Assembly (NCBI GenBank): GCA_024509875.1
Contig: JAMPIV010019869.1
Location: 535,001-599,000, forward strand
Length of the DNA stretch: 64,000 nt
From: Oreohelix idahoensis
Lineage: Eukaryota; Mollusca; Gastropoda; Stylommatophora; Oreohelicidae
Reading direction: 5' to 3'
The translations under genes were made by a program, and so were the position numbers. The notes beneath the pieces are model-generated. The model made no database searches. It was given only the letters and a program-made list of their open reading frames with translations, and was not told where the DNA came from. This document shows positions 44,654-56,825 of the stretch, one piece after another (positions within the stretch are counted from its first letter, which is position 1; each line of letters opens with the position of its first letter).

Positions 44654-47069
44654 GAGATTGTGACAAGATGGATTTGGGGCGACCCCTTCTTGATCTTTCA
44701 CTCCGGCAGTACTCATTTTAAATTGTTGTACTGACTATTACGTGCTTTTACATGGTCAGCACTTCTTTCTTTCTCTGTTATGTAGCAGATATTTGATATT
44801 GTCAAAACATTTCACACTCCTTGTTGGTGATAATACATCACATTTGCTAGGCGCGGCACAGCTTTGCTGAAATTCGCGCAGGTAACCCCATATTGGTCTG
44901 CTTAGTTTTCGCGTAGAGTTGTGTGCTCAAGCGACAGATAACGAGATTACTCAGACATAAATGACATAATCGTTTCCTGTACGACTCTCACGAAATTACT
45001 TTATACGAAAGTAATAATTTGTTACATCTGAAACACATTGTTGTACGAGTTTACACATGTGTTAGTGAGTTTGTACACCAGGCATCGGATGTTTTATTGC
45101 CATATATGGGAGACGTGACCTTTGCATCACGCGCAAGATTATTTCATGTCGGAATATTTTGAAATTACTCCACTCAACAAGCATGTTTGAAATGATTGGA
45201 GCCCTGAGTAGCTTCATAACAAACAAACGCGGGGGTAGGACAGGCAATATAACCTGACCTTTTTTCAGTTATAAGACACTGAAAAACTACTGTGAGAAAT
45301 CGCTTGCCAAGACTACAACTATACCTTGCCAGAAGTTAGAATTCAGAATTGCATTTTATCAGGCCGGACCTCTTCTTGGAGAAACTTGACGGAAATCTCT
45401 ATCATTTTAACAAGGAAACCGGGACTGAGGAAACCGAGAACACGGAGTCATAGAGGTAATTATCTTATTAAAGTAACGACCCCTAGAACACGTGTAAGAG
45501 GACGATACAAGTGCCTTAACTTTATTCATCTGAGCAGAAAGTCTGTGAGCCAGGATTGTGAACTAATATGTATATATTGCCTTGTGAATATTAATATGTG
45601 AAAATCGCTAGTGGATGTCCAAGTTATTTGAGGCTGGCAACCTCGGCGTATAGAATGATGATTTCATGAACCGCCACTACAAGGGCTGGTGACTGCTTAT
45701 CGTTAGCTTCTTAAAGAGAACTAAAATCCTAAGTAGCCCCAAGTTCCATATGGTGCAGGGAGGGAAAGATGAAAGAAATGATGTACAATCTAAGTATCAT
45801 CATCATCATCATGTGACGTATTCTTTCCAGAACGTTGTCTCCATTACAGCTGCTCTGAACGCACCACGATTCTGGGCAAGTCGACCTGCATCAGCCAAAG
45901 ACAAGTTCAGACTCTCTAAGTGTAATATTTACATTTTCAAACCAGTGCAAATGTCTATATAAACACATTCACTTTAAAATTAACGAAAGTTTCAAACTTT
46001 TCAACAAGTGTAGATATAAATGAAAACATATTCAGTTTATACTGTGAAAACTTTTCAATCAGTGGAGGTGTAAATGTAAACATATTATATTTGTACTATT
46101 AACCTTGTCATTTAAATGAAAAATCAATATAAAGCAATTCAATTTAAATGTAAAGAAAGTTTTCTCTAGAGGGATTAAGTTTAATTCTCATCGAGGGTTA
46201 ATTCTGAGATATATGGGATGATGGAATAAGAGAAAGGGGACACATACGTATGTGTCTGGAAACGCAGTACTCAGGAGAGAATTCGTTTCTATTCTTTTAC
46301 CATAGTTGTTGGTGGTGGTACCAGTTGAGGGTACTATCTCTGGAACAAGAATGGAACAGTGGCCTGAGCTTTAAGACGAGGGACCAACTTTGTAGACACT
46401 CCATGACACTTCTGGGAACGTGCTACGCCCTACATCCTTGACCAGCGACGAGCGTTATCAGTAATCAATCTACCAAGAACCAACCCATCAGCGGAGCAGA
46501 ACCTACTAGTGGCAGATAAGTGAAACCTATAAGCTGCCACGTGAGCTCCTTTATAAACGTTTATCCCATTTCAACCGCAATGATACATTTCTGAAAAACA
46601 TTATTCATTCTTTTAAACCCTTGTTAAAACTAAATGATTATTAAATTTATTATTTGTAATTATACAAATTTAACTTCGATTTAATCATTTTAAATGTACT
46701 ACATGTTTGTCTCAGTCAATTTACTAAATACACTCTAAACAGAGCTGTAATATAATAAGAAGAATTCCACTGAGTAAATCAGGGTGGGGGCTTGACGAGC
46801 TAAAATAATAATTGCTTAATCCTTCACAAAAGTTGTCGGCAATTCATAGAATTAACTTGCTCAGCCAATGCAGCATTGTTCTCGCTTTTCTGAATATCAT
46901 GTGAAACACCCTTTGGATAGAAGCGTCGTTATCCTTCTATCTACAACTCTGGCAAGAGTAATCTAGTGCGAAGGTAGACACCTTTGAAGGCCCATAGTAG
47001 ATACTCTTTAGTTTTTGCCACTATTGGACCCCTACTGCAAAGCAGGGGAGGCAACCCGTGACAGAGATA
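44654..47069 (+). mobile_element. Solo LTR of the element D family, duplication GAGAT
   Basis: The LTR runs 44659-47064, from TGTGACAAGATGG to CCCGTGACA. It is flanked by GAGAT on both sides (44654-44658 and 47065-47069). The site lies in a GA/GATA-rich tract that continues on either side, so the short match alone is not strong; together with the family ends it is convincing. It is inverted relative to the copy at 52931-56820. No internal coding region is present, so this is an LTR left after LTR-LTR recombination. Confidence 0.75.
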
Positions 47070-47319
47070 GAGAGAGATAGACAGACATAGTGTGTGAGGC
47101 GGTGGATGCAGGGCCGATCTTAGCAGTAGCGGGCCTAATTTGGACCATTTTGGTGAGGCCCGTCTACTTTTGATGATTTCTTGTTAGGCATCAGGAATAT
47201 AGCCTATTACATTGAATGAAAAATAAAACAGTATTTATTAGTTATATATTACGTAATCTGTATACGTAAGCAATTCGATCTTTTCTTTAAATAAATAATG
47301 GAGGAAACCTTGAGTCCTG

Positions 47320-47490
47320 TGAACATTAAATAAGTTAGTAAATAAATAAATAAAGGTAATTAACAGGTACTCGTTGGACATAAAGTATGACACTAGACAA
47401 CAGAAAAGAAAATATAAGTGATAGGCTTACCGAATATCGAAACTAGGACCAACCAAATGGCGCCATCGCCTTGCTGTGACAGTACATCGT
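47320..47490 (-). mobile_element. tRNA-derived SINE copy, degenerate
   Basis: 'aaataaataaataaaggtaattaacaggtactcg', 'tgacactagacaacagaaaag' and 'aggcttaccgaatatcgaaactagg' parallel the SINE at 54603-54830 and 35988-36131. The B box is damaged. Confidence 0.55.
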
Positions 47491-48922
47491 GAAAGGACGC
47501 TGAGGCAATTTTGCACCCCATAAAAAGTGCATTATTGGCTGAGGTCGTTCTCATGACACTCGCACAACTATGGTATTGTGACCGGGCTTGGTCACGGCAT
47601 CAATATGAAGTTAGTGTAACCGGGTCTGTTGGCCATCAGTGGTTGAGCGCAGGTAAATATTTTGACGAGAGCTAATTCTTCGTACGTTCTGGTTCAAGTC
47701 GTTACAGGCCTTTCGCCTGAGATGGAAATTCTTGACCTTAGTTTATTTTCCCTCCCAAAGTCCGTTCTTACCCTTTTAGGTTTAGTGAAAAGCAATACCT
47801 CGTATAATGGTTTGTCAAAGTAATAAACTGTAACGTTCCAAAGAAAACTCAGCAATGTAGAAAAATAAAATATAGTTTATTAACGTCATTAGAACAGCAA
47901 TGTTATTGACACAATGGTGAAGTACTTGTTTCTTGCTTACACAAAGTAGTGAGTATCCAAAATGAAAGTGTATATCCACAGGAATAATATATCCAATAGA
48001 ATAAAATACAAACTTGTCTATTTAACAAATACTTGTTTAACTTGAAAACTTGTCAAGTTAAAAACTTGTCTTGATAATTTTAAAGACGAAGTTCACCTAA
48101 CCACTATCTGTAACATCCTCTCGCCTAATGAATTCTTAAAATCTGTAAAAACCTGTCTATCGCCCACGTCCTTCCTTTTTATACTATTTCTTCTTTTTCT
48201 CCGCCAATTTTCACACGATGCTTTCTTTTTCCACACGGTACAATTATCTACATTTGCACACGCTTTCTCAGCTTTTCGACTTTTTCCACACGTCTCTCTC
48301 TCTAACAACGGAAAAAACTCAGATTAGCAACTCTCACTTTCACAAAATGTTCCATTCAAAAACATGCATTTACTATATATTGTTTTGTTCTGGGACAGCT
48401 TTACAATGCTTCTCTCAAAGCCGTGAACTTTTCATGATACTGTGTTTTGTGCAGAAATGTCTTAACTGCTTTTAACGTTGTTATTCTCATTGTATGTGGT
48501 TTTTAACACGTATTAATGGTAGTGTATGTCAAGCGGTCACAGTATATATGACCCGTGGACGACCCAGACAGTTTAAAGACGCAATCATTAATATAACTTT
48601 CCTATCAGCAAGTATAGACCAAATAAAGACCGAAATACTTGTGTCCAGTAATGTGTAGTGGAAGACAAATAACACAGAATTGACGGGTAGGTTAAAGTCA
48701 CGGATGGGTGAATTCTTAAATAAATAATGAAGGAAACCTTGATCTGTTCTTTGAAGTGAAGTTAGCATTCCGTAAAACATCATTTAATTTGAGTTTTCCA
48801 CCATGTTGTTGGTGGACTTTTAGAAAGTAGATCCTCTGGCCGAGTTAAAAGTTGCATTGTTTGGGTATACAAGTAATCAGAATTTATCTGCCTGAAAAAC
48901 TATAAACTATATATTACCTATT
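47491..48922. other. No gene; possible further LTR remnant
   Basis: No supported gene. 47829-48300 has the look of an LTR in minus orientation (TGTAACGTTCC start, 'tagtttattaacg', repeated 'aacttgt'), but I found no second copy. 48714-48745 repeats 'ttaaataaataatg.aggaaaccttga' from 47287-47318, a small dispersed element end. 47109 carries CAGGGCCGATCTTAG, similar to the end of the hAT-like element at 48923. Confidence 0.4.
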
Positions 48923-49452
48923 CAGTGCCGGAATAAGGCCAACTGAAGCCCTAAGCACAGCCCAACAATGGTGCCCATCTCGGCCCTTCCATTGTTTATC
49001 TGACAAGACATTAAGACTCAATAAGTGGTGAAGGTGAAATAAGAGATTGAAAATTAAGTTCTCTTCTGCCTGGACAGACCCCACGATATTTTACCTAATG
49101 TTTTTTTTTAAATTATTTATTAGCACTAAGTAGCAGAGTGCAATATAAGCAGATTATTTACTTATAACTTATATATTTATAATGATTGGAAAAACACTGA
49201 AATTCTTGCAGAAAAACGTAGGTAAGACAGTCAAACATACTGAACTCTAGGCCTATGTCTGACACCTTCAAGCTTTTAAACTTTAGTCACTCACCATAAC
49301 AAAGAAAACGTTTTTTTTTTTAACCATTCAGATTAAAGTCAAACACGGCAGGTAAGGAAAATTACAATAAAAAAATATATATATATATATTTTAAACACA
49401 CGCTTTTAATGCACTAAAAATCCAAAAATAATTTGTCAAGGAGTTTATAGCT

Positions 49453-50000
49453 GTGGTGTCGTGGTTTCTATTGTTTAATTTCATATTATGCTCGTTTTCT
49501 CGATTATGCCTAGAATCAATAATTGTATTGTTCACGAGGTTCATAACAACCACCATAAGAACTCTGCAACAGTATTTCCAACGTTCCAACTCAACAATAA
49601 ATATATCGACTTGGAAACTCCATTGGCTTTCCAACATTTATTTCAACATAGACTACACATCACGACAAGGCATTGCAAAGCAGGTTAATTTCATCAAATT
49701 CCACATTCCATTATTCCACATACGTAATATATGATCCCGTTTCATTTGTTAGTTCCATATTTAAACACATTGACGTCTTACAAGACATTATCCATTGAAC
49801 ACTTTTCAAATATCTACCATCTGGTAGATGACACAAGCGAACCCATCAGGGTAAACATCAACTCTCTTCTGTGTCTATCTCAAACATGTTCTACGTCATA
49901 TGCCAAGTACACATAGTGACAATTCTTTATCGTGCCGCGCTTACCAGCACCATACTCTTGGTCATTCTCTGACATGTGGCGTGCAATAGCAAACGCCACA
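49453..50000. mobile_element. 548-bp insertion with ATAGCT duplication, MITE-like
   Basis: The left arm of the fold-back element is interrupted here, while the right arm reads through at the same point (agctataaactcc at about 51570). ATAGCT occurs just before (49447-49452) and just after (50001-50006). The ends read GTGGTGTCG and the inverse of TGTGGCG, with further weak similarity over ~20 bp, so it may be a small DNA transposon. The two short open frames inside (49453-49734, 49731-49916) have no recognisable domain. Confidence 0.5.
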
Positions 50001-50149
50001 ATAGCTTGCAGCCAAAAAATGTAACATCAAATTGACATTAAGCGTGGGGCGCTTAAGCACTTATCATATATTTTATCCATAAGTGTCTAATGAAGTATAA
50101 AGCAGAAGTTAATTTCATGCAGAATCAGCGCCCCACGCTTTTTGTCAAT

Positions 50150-51403
50150 TTGATTGATAAGAGGTGATTATTTACCACCAAATGATAATGGCGTAAAAGT
50201 ATGGTGTCTTTGGTCTGGTATGTGTATATGTGGAGTCAAACAGGTAGCAGTAAAGTAGAGTCCACACAGGACGTCACATAAACTCACGACGTAGAAAGTC
50301 AATGAATGTTGTAACTGCTAGTGACGTTTCCATCATTTATTGGGACGCCACAATGACAAGATGTGTAGACATTAACATGTAGAACAGTCTTCATTATATC
50401 GACATAGTCAGCACAACATTGGCCAGCAGACAGCATAATAATGGTGAATCAAATCATGGGCTTCAATGCATCATAAACGACTGTAAATGTAGTCAGGTGT
50501 GGAAACCATCATCCTTTTCTATAACAGTCGATATCTTTATAAATGTATAAATGTAGGAGATTAAATTCCTTCTCCTTCTCTGACCTCCAGCAAGACAGGC
50601 ACGACTTCTGGAGTATCAAATAATGTCCTCTGATTTCTTTTAATAACCACGGTATCAAACCAAAACTGACGTGGAACCGCCAGAGCAGTAAAGTCCAACA
50701 AGCAGATAGCCTTTAGGACATGCATCAACCCGATGCATAACAACATAGTGATTCGTGAGTTGAAAACTTCTCATAACGTCGACTCTTCCCCGCCCAGGGA
50801 AAGTTGACAACTAGGCACACAATGTCAATCATAAAAGTTAGCGACAATGATAGTCAAATGTAGAGCAATTACATTCTCTTCAAGAATCAATACACAACTC
50901 ACTCGCCTCCAGGCGCTTTGAATCACAAAAGGGAAATATCATCTGAAATGAACACTATAGAGGACTTCCATTTCCCGAACAATATAATCATGACAGACGC
51001 TGAAAAACGCGTCTGTCTCACTCGACAAAATCTGTGGCACTCACGGGCGGAAGCTGGTACAAAACCCACAACCAAACAACAGACATGCGCAGAACCGTTC
51101 GATTTGAATACAATTCACACAACCGTCGAAGCTATGGGCACATTCTAAGAACTACACTTAAAATCGAGCCTTATAAGGATAGGAAATAACTATCGACGCA
51201 GTTTGACAAACGTATACCAGAAAAGTGGGCCTGAGCGCTCCATAAATGGACATGAACCAACAATCATATCGGCAACCGAAGGGCATAAGAACAGGTAACC
51301 ACCTAAAGTAAAACGTAACTCCAATTCCAAGAGTTATATACCTTGCATTAGAAAAAATTGCGTACATAGATAACATGGTGAAATTCTTATGTGTAACATT
51401 GAT
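50150..51403 (-). mobile_element. Solo LTR of the O/C family, duplication TTGAT
   Basis: The LTR runs 50155-51398, from TGATAAGAGG to GTGTAACA. Both ends match the O/C/E LTR ends. TTGAT flanks it at 50150-50154 and 51399-51403. Removing it joins the two palindrome arms of the fold-back element. Internal similarity to the O LTR includes 'catcatttattgggacgccacaatgacaagatgtgtagac' against 'caccatttattatagtcacagcaacaagacgtagac'. Length 1244 bp. Open frames inside (such as 50918-51148) are not supported as genes. Confidence 0.8.
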
Positions 51404-51934
51404 GTTACATCAAATTGTCAAAAAGCCTTTGACAAAAATCCCTGGGCGCTGATTCTACATAATTAACTTCTGCTTTATACTTCATTAGACACTTGTGGAT
51501 AAAATATATGATAAGCGCTTAAGCGCCGGACGCTTTTTGTCAATTTGAAGTTACATTTTTTGACTGAAAGCTATAAACTCCCGTGAAAAATTATTTGTGG
51601 CTTTTTAGTGCATTAGAAGCCTGTGTTTAAAATATTTTTTTTTTCCGGATAGCTTGATGCAGCCATCTTCGGGAATTGTTCAAGTTAAAATTTACTTACC
51701 AGAAGGCAGTTCTTTTTGTTTGGTCACTGTGGATTTTTTATATTCTTTCTCTCCCCCCCCCCCCTCTCCATATTTATAGGTTTAGCACAAGACATGTATT
51801 TTTACACTAAACATTTTGTAAGTCATCATTTTGTTGCCCCAAAGCTGGTGGTGGCAACAAGTGTGCGGGGCCCCTTGTGGGCTCGGCGCCCGATTGGATC
51901 AAATCGGCCTAAGTCCGGCCCTGATGTATGTGTA

Positions 51935-52060
51935 GGTAGGTAGGTTAAGTAGGTGGATTGATGAATAAGATAGATGGACTCTATAGATAGACTGGATAGA
52001 TGAGATAGACTGGATAGATAAAATAGAATGGATAGATAGATTACATTAAATAAATTAGGT
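51935..52060. repeat. Degenerate GGTA/GATA microsatellite
   Basis: Runs of 'ggtaggta' then interrupted 'gatagactggatagat' units. Confidence 0.85.
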
Positions 52061-52472
52061 TAGAAAGATTGTATAGGGACCTTCCTATGGAGAGTTACTT
52101 ACAAATTTTGTATGTTTTACTCGTTTTCCCTTCTCTAAGGAGCATGGTGCCACAACTATAGTCAAGTCTTTTTGAAGGAAGCCTGAGCCAAAGTACTTAA
52201 TGTGCTTAGGACATTGTTTGCTAATACTTCTTCGGTCTTTCGTCGCTGACTGACAAAAAAATCAGTGACCATCACGCCTAGTGACGTCTTGTATGGCTGC
52301 AACAAACTGTCTCCACTTTGCTTGGTTGGCGCCCATCCTTTGTGTGGTGCCTCAGCTTGCTAATACAGTAAAGTGAAATCGTGATTTACGTGAGGGTTAC
52401 TTTCAGAAGCAGTGCGCATAATTTGAGATTGAGGTAAATTGAGATCATTCTTATCCATAGAAATTCAGTAAT

Positions 52473-52856
<384 letters not shown>

Positions 52857-53060
52857 TGGGGGGGGGGGGGCTGCTGTAAAGTAGATGCAAATGAAAATAA
52901 AAAAAGAAACGTTTCCATCGAAAGCCCAATTGTGACGGTATTGCCTCCCTTGCTTTGCAGTAGTGGTCCATCAGTGGCCAAAACTCAAGAGTATCTAATA
53001 TGGTCTTCAAAGGTGTCTACCTTCGCACAAGATTACTCTTGGCAGAGATGTAGATAGAAG

Positions 53061-54065
53061 TCTTGCAGGAATTATGTGAGGACAGCAAACCATAAATCAG
53101 AAGAGTTCAGGACCACCACTGGTGTAAGACAAGGTGATATCCTGTCACCTTATCTTTTCATACTCCTCATGGACGATGTCATCAAGGCATGTAAGGAGAG
53201 AACAAGAAAGTATTCACTGGGGGACTGGAAGATGAGACAGGTATGTATTTCAGAGCTGGCATTTGCTGATGATGTTGCCCTGATTGCTAAATCAGAGGCA
53301 CATCTCCAATCCAACCTGCAAGTCTGGAAGGAAGAGCTGGAGAAGAGAGGGATGGTCATAAGTAGCTCTAAAACAAAATCCATGGTGATATCACGAGAAA
53401 AAAGAAGACATCAGATTAAGCTGGGAGAACAGGTCCTGGAGCAGGTCGACCACTTTAAATATCTCGGAGCTATTATAGACCGTAAGGGAGGCATCAAAGA
53501 AGAGTTGGCCACTCGAAAAGCAGCAGCTGTGAGACTTTTTCAGGCCATAAATCGAGGATTCCTCAGCAAGAGAGAGGTTGGTAAGAAAACGAAGATGGCT
53601 GTATACCGCTCCACCTATGTCCCAGTCTTGACATATGGATGCGAGTCATGGGCAATGACTACAACCCACAAAAGCCAGATCCAAACCACAGAAATGAGGT
53701 ATCTGAGGAAGGTGGTTGAAGTAACAAGAAGAGACATGGTCCGCAACCAGACGATACGTCAAGGCCTAAAATGCCACCCCCTGCAGACCCAAGTAGAACA
53801 GTCCCAATTAAGATGGTTTGGCCATGTCTGCAGAATGGGAGAAGATCGGCTACCACGACAAGCATGGGAAACAAAGAGCCAGGGATCCAGACCCCCAGGA
53901 CGACCCAGAGTTCGCTGGGAGGACAACATTAGACAATCTTTGAAGGACCGAGGACTAGAATGGAACCAGGCCAGGAGGAAGACAGCCGATAGGATAGTCT
54001 GGCGCTCTCTCTTCCAAACCTCTATACCTCACGGTAGAAGGGGAACGACTAAGTAAGTAAGTAAG
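53061..54065 (+). mobile_element. 5'-truncated LINE insertion with ORF2 C-terminus
   Basis: The target-site copy AGATGTAGATAGAAG lies at 53046-53060 and again at 54066-54080. The open frame from 53076 (326 codons to the stop near 54053) has RT motifs TGVRQGDILSPYLF, FADDVALIAKS (the LINE palm box, with Phe for Tyr), KTKSMVIS and FKYLGAIID. It then has a C-terminal LRWFGHVCRMGEDRLPRQ and GRPRVRWEDN block, and ends shortly before a (TAAG)n tail. This C-terminus is typical of RTE-type LINEs. The body is undamaged from the truncation point to the stop, and the 15-bp duplication is perfect, so this is a young insertion. The endonuclease half is missing, so it cannot move itself. Confidence 0.88.
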
Positions 54066-54602
54066 AGATGTAGATAGAAGGGTGATGACTCTTCTATTAC
54101 AAAGGGAATCTTCACAAGATATTCAGAATAAGCGAGAACAATACTGCTTTGGCTGAGTATGTTTTAACTCTGTAATTCTGCCGACGCTTGTGTGAAGGAT
54201 TTAAGCACTTATTACTTTCAGCTCGTTTAAGCCCCCACCCCAGATTTACTCAGTGGAATTCTATTATTGTAGTATACCTCTGTTTAGAGTGTGTGTAGTA
54301 ATCTGGCTGAGACAAACATGCAGTAACTTTAAAATGATTAAATCGAAGTTAAATTTGTAACATTGCAAATAACAACATTTAATAATCACTCTATGTTTTA
54401 ACAGTTGGAAAATAATTTGTATAGTTATGGATCAAGAAAAGTTATCATCACAGTCTTTATGGAATGTGAGATGTTACAAGAAGTTCAAGTGGCAGCATAT
54501 GTTTGAACTTAGCTGCCAATGATGGTTCTGCTCCTTCTTATGGGTTGGTTCTTTTCACTTTGCTCACGCTCGTCTCTGATCAAGGTTGTAGGGAATAAAA
54601 AT

Positions 54603-54830
54603 TTATAACACATAAGGAAGGGAAACCCGAGGCCTGTAAACAGTAAATAAATAGACAAAGATAAAGGTATGTTTTCAAGCACTCGTAAGAATTAAAGAAG
54701 TAGAAAACTTGACAACAGAAAAACAACAGACGTGAGAGGCTAAACCAGGACACGAACCCAGGACCTTCCGTTCGACAAACCCGCCTAGCTATGCTAGCGA
54801 ATCACACTATCCTCCCTGCCATCTAGGCTT
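54603..54830 (-). mobile_element. tRNA-derived SINE, best copy
   Basis: On the minus strand TAGTGTGATTCG (54798-54809) fits a Pol III A box and GGTTCGTGTCC (54748-54758) fits a B box, spaced about 40 bp as in a tRNA. The body continues through 'cgagtgcttgaaaacatacctttatctttgtctattta', shared with 35988-36131. It interrupts the solo LTR (absent at the equivalent place near 46450). Confidence 0.75.
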
Positions 54831-56825
54831 CACCAAAAAATTATGCTTCGATGACAGGTGACAGGTCACTAGCGCGACCCGCAACATATAACACCGGAAA
54901 TTTACCATGGGCAGTCCAGCCTATTAATGACGCAATCACTTCTGTTCCCCTATTATACAGTATAGGTCATACTACACAAGACAAAGACCTTAATACTGTG
55001 TCTAGTAAATGATAGAAGACTAAGAACAGTAAGTACAGAATAGGATGTTGAAGGGAAAAGCTCGTTTCCCAGAAATGTCAAGGAGAGTCTACCACGTGGG
55101 TTCTTCGTCTTAAAGCTTAGGCCACGGTTCCCTTGTTGTTCCAGAGGTGGTACTTTCTGCTGGTACCACCAATAACTATGGTAAAAGAATAGAGCGAAAC
55201 GCTCATCTGAGTATGGCGTTTTCCACCCCATAGTTATGGGTTCCTATCTTTCCATACCACCATCCCAATTACTCAGAATTTACCTTCGATGAGATTTAAA
55301 TTTAATCCCTGGGGATAAACTTTCTTTACATTTAAATAGAATAGCTTTCATAGTTACTTTATATTTAAATGAAAAGGTTAATAATACAGATAGAGTCTGT
55401 TTAGATATACATCTCCACTGATTGAAAAGTGTTCACCATATAAATTGAATATGTTTTCATTTATGTTTTACACTGATTGGAAAGTTTGAAACTTCCATTA
55501 CTTTAAAATGAATATTTTCACATAGACATTTACACTGGTTTAAGCTTGAAAACTTGCATTAATTTTAAAGTGGCTAGGTTTATAGGGACATTTACACTGC
55601 TTTGAAAATGTAAGTATTATACTTAGAAGGTACGTCATTTCTTTCATCTTTTCCTCCCTTCTCCGTATGGAATCTGGGACTACTTTATGCTTTTAGTTCT
55701 CTAGAAACTAGCAATAAATCAATTACCAACCCGTGCAGTGGTGGTCATGAATCATCATTCTATACGCTGATGTTGCCAGCCTCAAATGACTGACATCCAA
55801 TAGCGAGTTTCACACATTAAACTTCACATGGTAATATATACATATATATATGTTAGTTCACATGTTAGTAATAAATATGAAGTGTAAATCACACTTACGC
55901 CAATCCTGACTCACATACTTTTTGCTCAGATGAATAAAAGAGACTTGAATCGGCCTCTTACATGCGTCTGGGGGGTCGTTAATTTGATGTTCCCTCTCTG
56001 ACTTCGTGTGTGGTCCTTCAATTTCCTCAGTCCCGGTTTCCTTATTTAAAATGTTAGAGATTTCGTGGGCTCTATTGTAAGTCCTGATAAATACTCCAAT
56101 AAAAGGTGTCCGGTATTTTAAGAAGGAATTCTGAATTCTAATTCTTCACTTTAGCAGTCTGGTGTCTTGGCGAGCGATTTCTCGAGTGAATTAGCTTGAG
56201 AAAATGATCAGATTATATTCCCTGCCTTCCCACCCCTTATTTTGTCATCTAATTAAATAAACGCTCCAGTCATATTCAAACAGGTCGGGTTATGGGGTAA
56301 TTTCAAAAAATTCCGACATCGGATAATTTTGAACGTAAGGCAGAGGTCAACTCTCCCATATATGGTAATAAGATGTCCGATGCCCTTGTGTACAAACTTA
56401 CAAACACACCGGTAACCGCATATGACCATGTGTTCGAGATGTAGCAATCTTACTTTGATCTAAAGTTATCTTGTCATCCATGTCTGTCTATAAGTTGTCT
56501 ACCCTTTTCCAAGCTTTGGTGATGCGTTCACCCATGTCCTGTCGGTGATTAAGCCGATAGCGCTGGCCGATGTACGTGTTATTCTGACGCGCCTATAGCC
56601 AACAAATCTGGGCAGCGCCAAGCAAATGTGATTATTATCACCTACAAGGAGTGTCGAATGATTTGAAAAAATCAAATATCTAATACTTATCAGAAATATA
56701 ACGAAGAAAGAAAGAAAAGTGCGACATTTGAAAGCAAATTTTAAAAAAATCAGTACCACAAATGTACCGATACTGCCGGAGTGACACACAGATCGATAGG
56801 GGCCGCCCCGTTTGATCACACCAAT

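Larger units (their letters stand above)
48923..51923. mobile_element. Long fold-back (palindromic) hAT-like element
   Basis: The ends are CAGTGCCGGAATAAGGCC (48923-48940) and the inverse of CAGGGCCGGACTTAGGCC (51906-51923). The two arms match as inverted copies. The block 'tttttagtgcattagaagc' near 51605 pairs with 49405. The ~120-bp block containing 'cttatcatatattttatcca' at 50065 pairs with 51500. The centre, once the solo LTR is removed, is a palindrome around TTTGATGTTACATCAAA. Two insertions sit inside: 49453-50000 and 50155-51398. No transposase is visible and no 8-bp duplication is clear at the ends. Confidence 0.6.
52926..56825 (-). mobile_element. Solo LTR of the element D family, duplication CCAAT, with nested insertions
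   Basis: It runs from TGTGACGGTATTGCCTCCC (52931) to CGTTTGATCACA (56820), flanked by CCAAT at 52926-52930 and 56821-56825. Without the LINE (53061-54065) and the SINE (54603-54830) the LTR is about 2.6 kb. It is the inverted counterpart of 44659-47064, with extended pairing (for example 55230-55560 with 45960-46230). The frame at 54953-55231 matches a frame at 46250-46441 in the other copy because both are LTR sequence. Confidence 0.8.

Noticed and set aside
54740..54830. Functional tRNA gene
   Set aside because: A and B boxes are present, but the sequence continues into a repeated SINE body and I could not fold a full cloverleaf with a matched acceptor stem.
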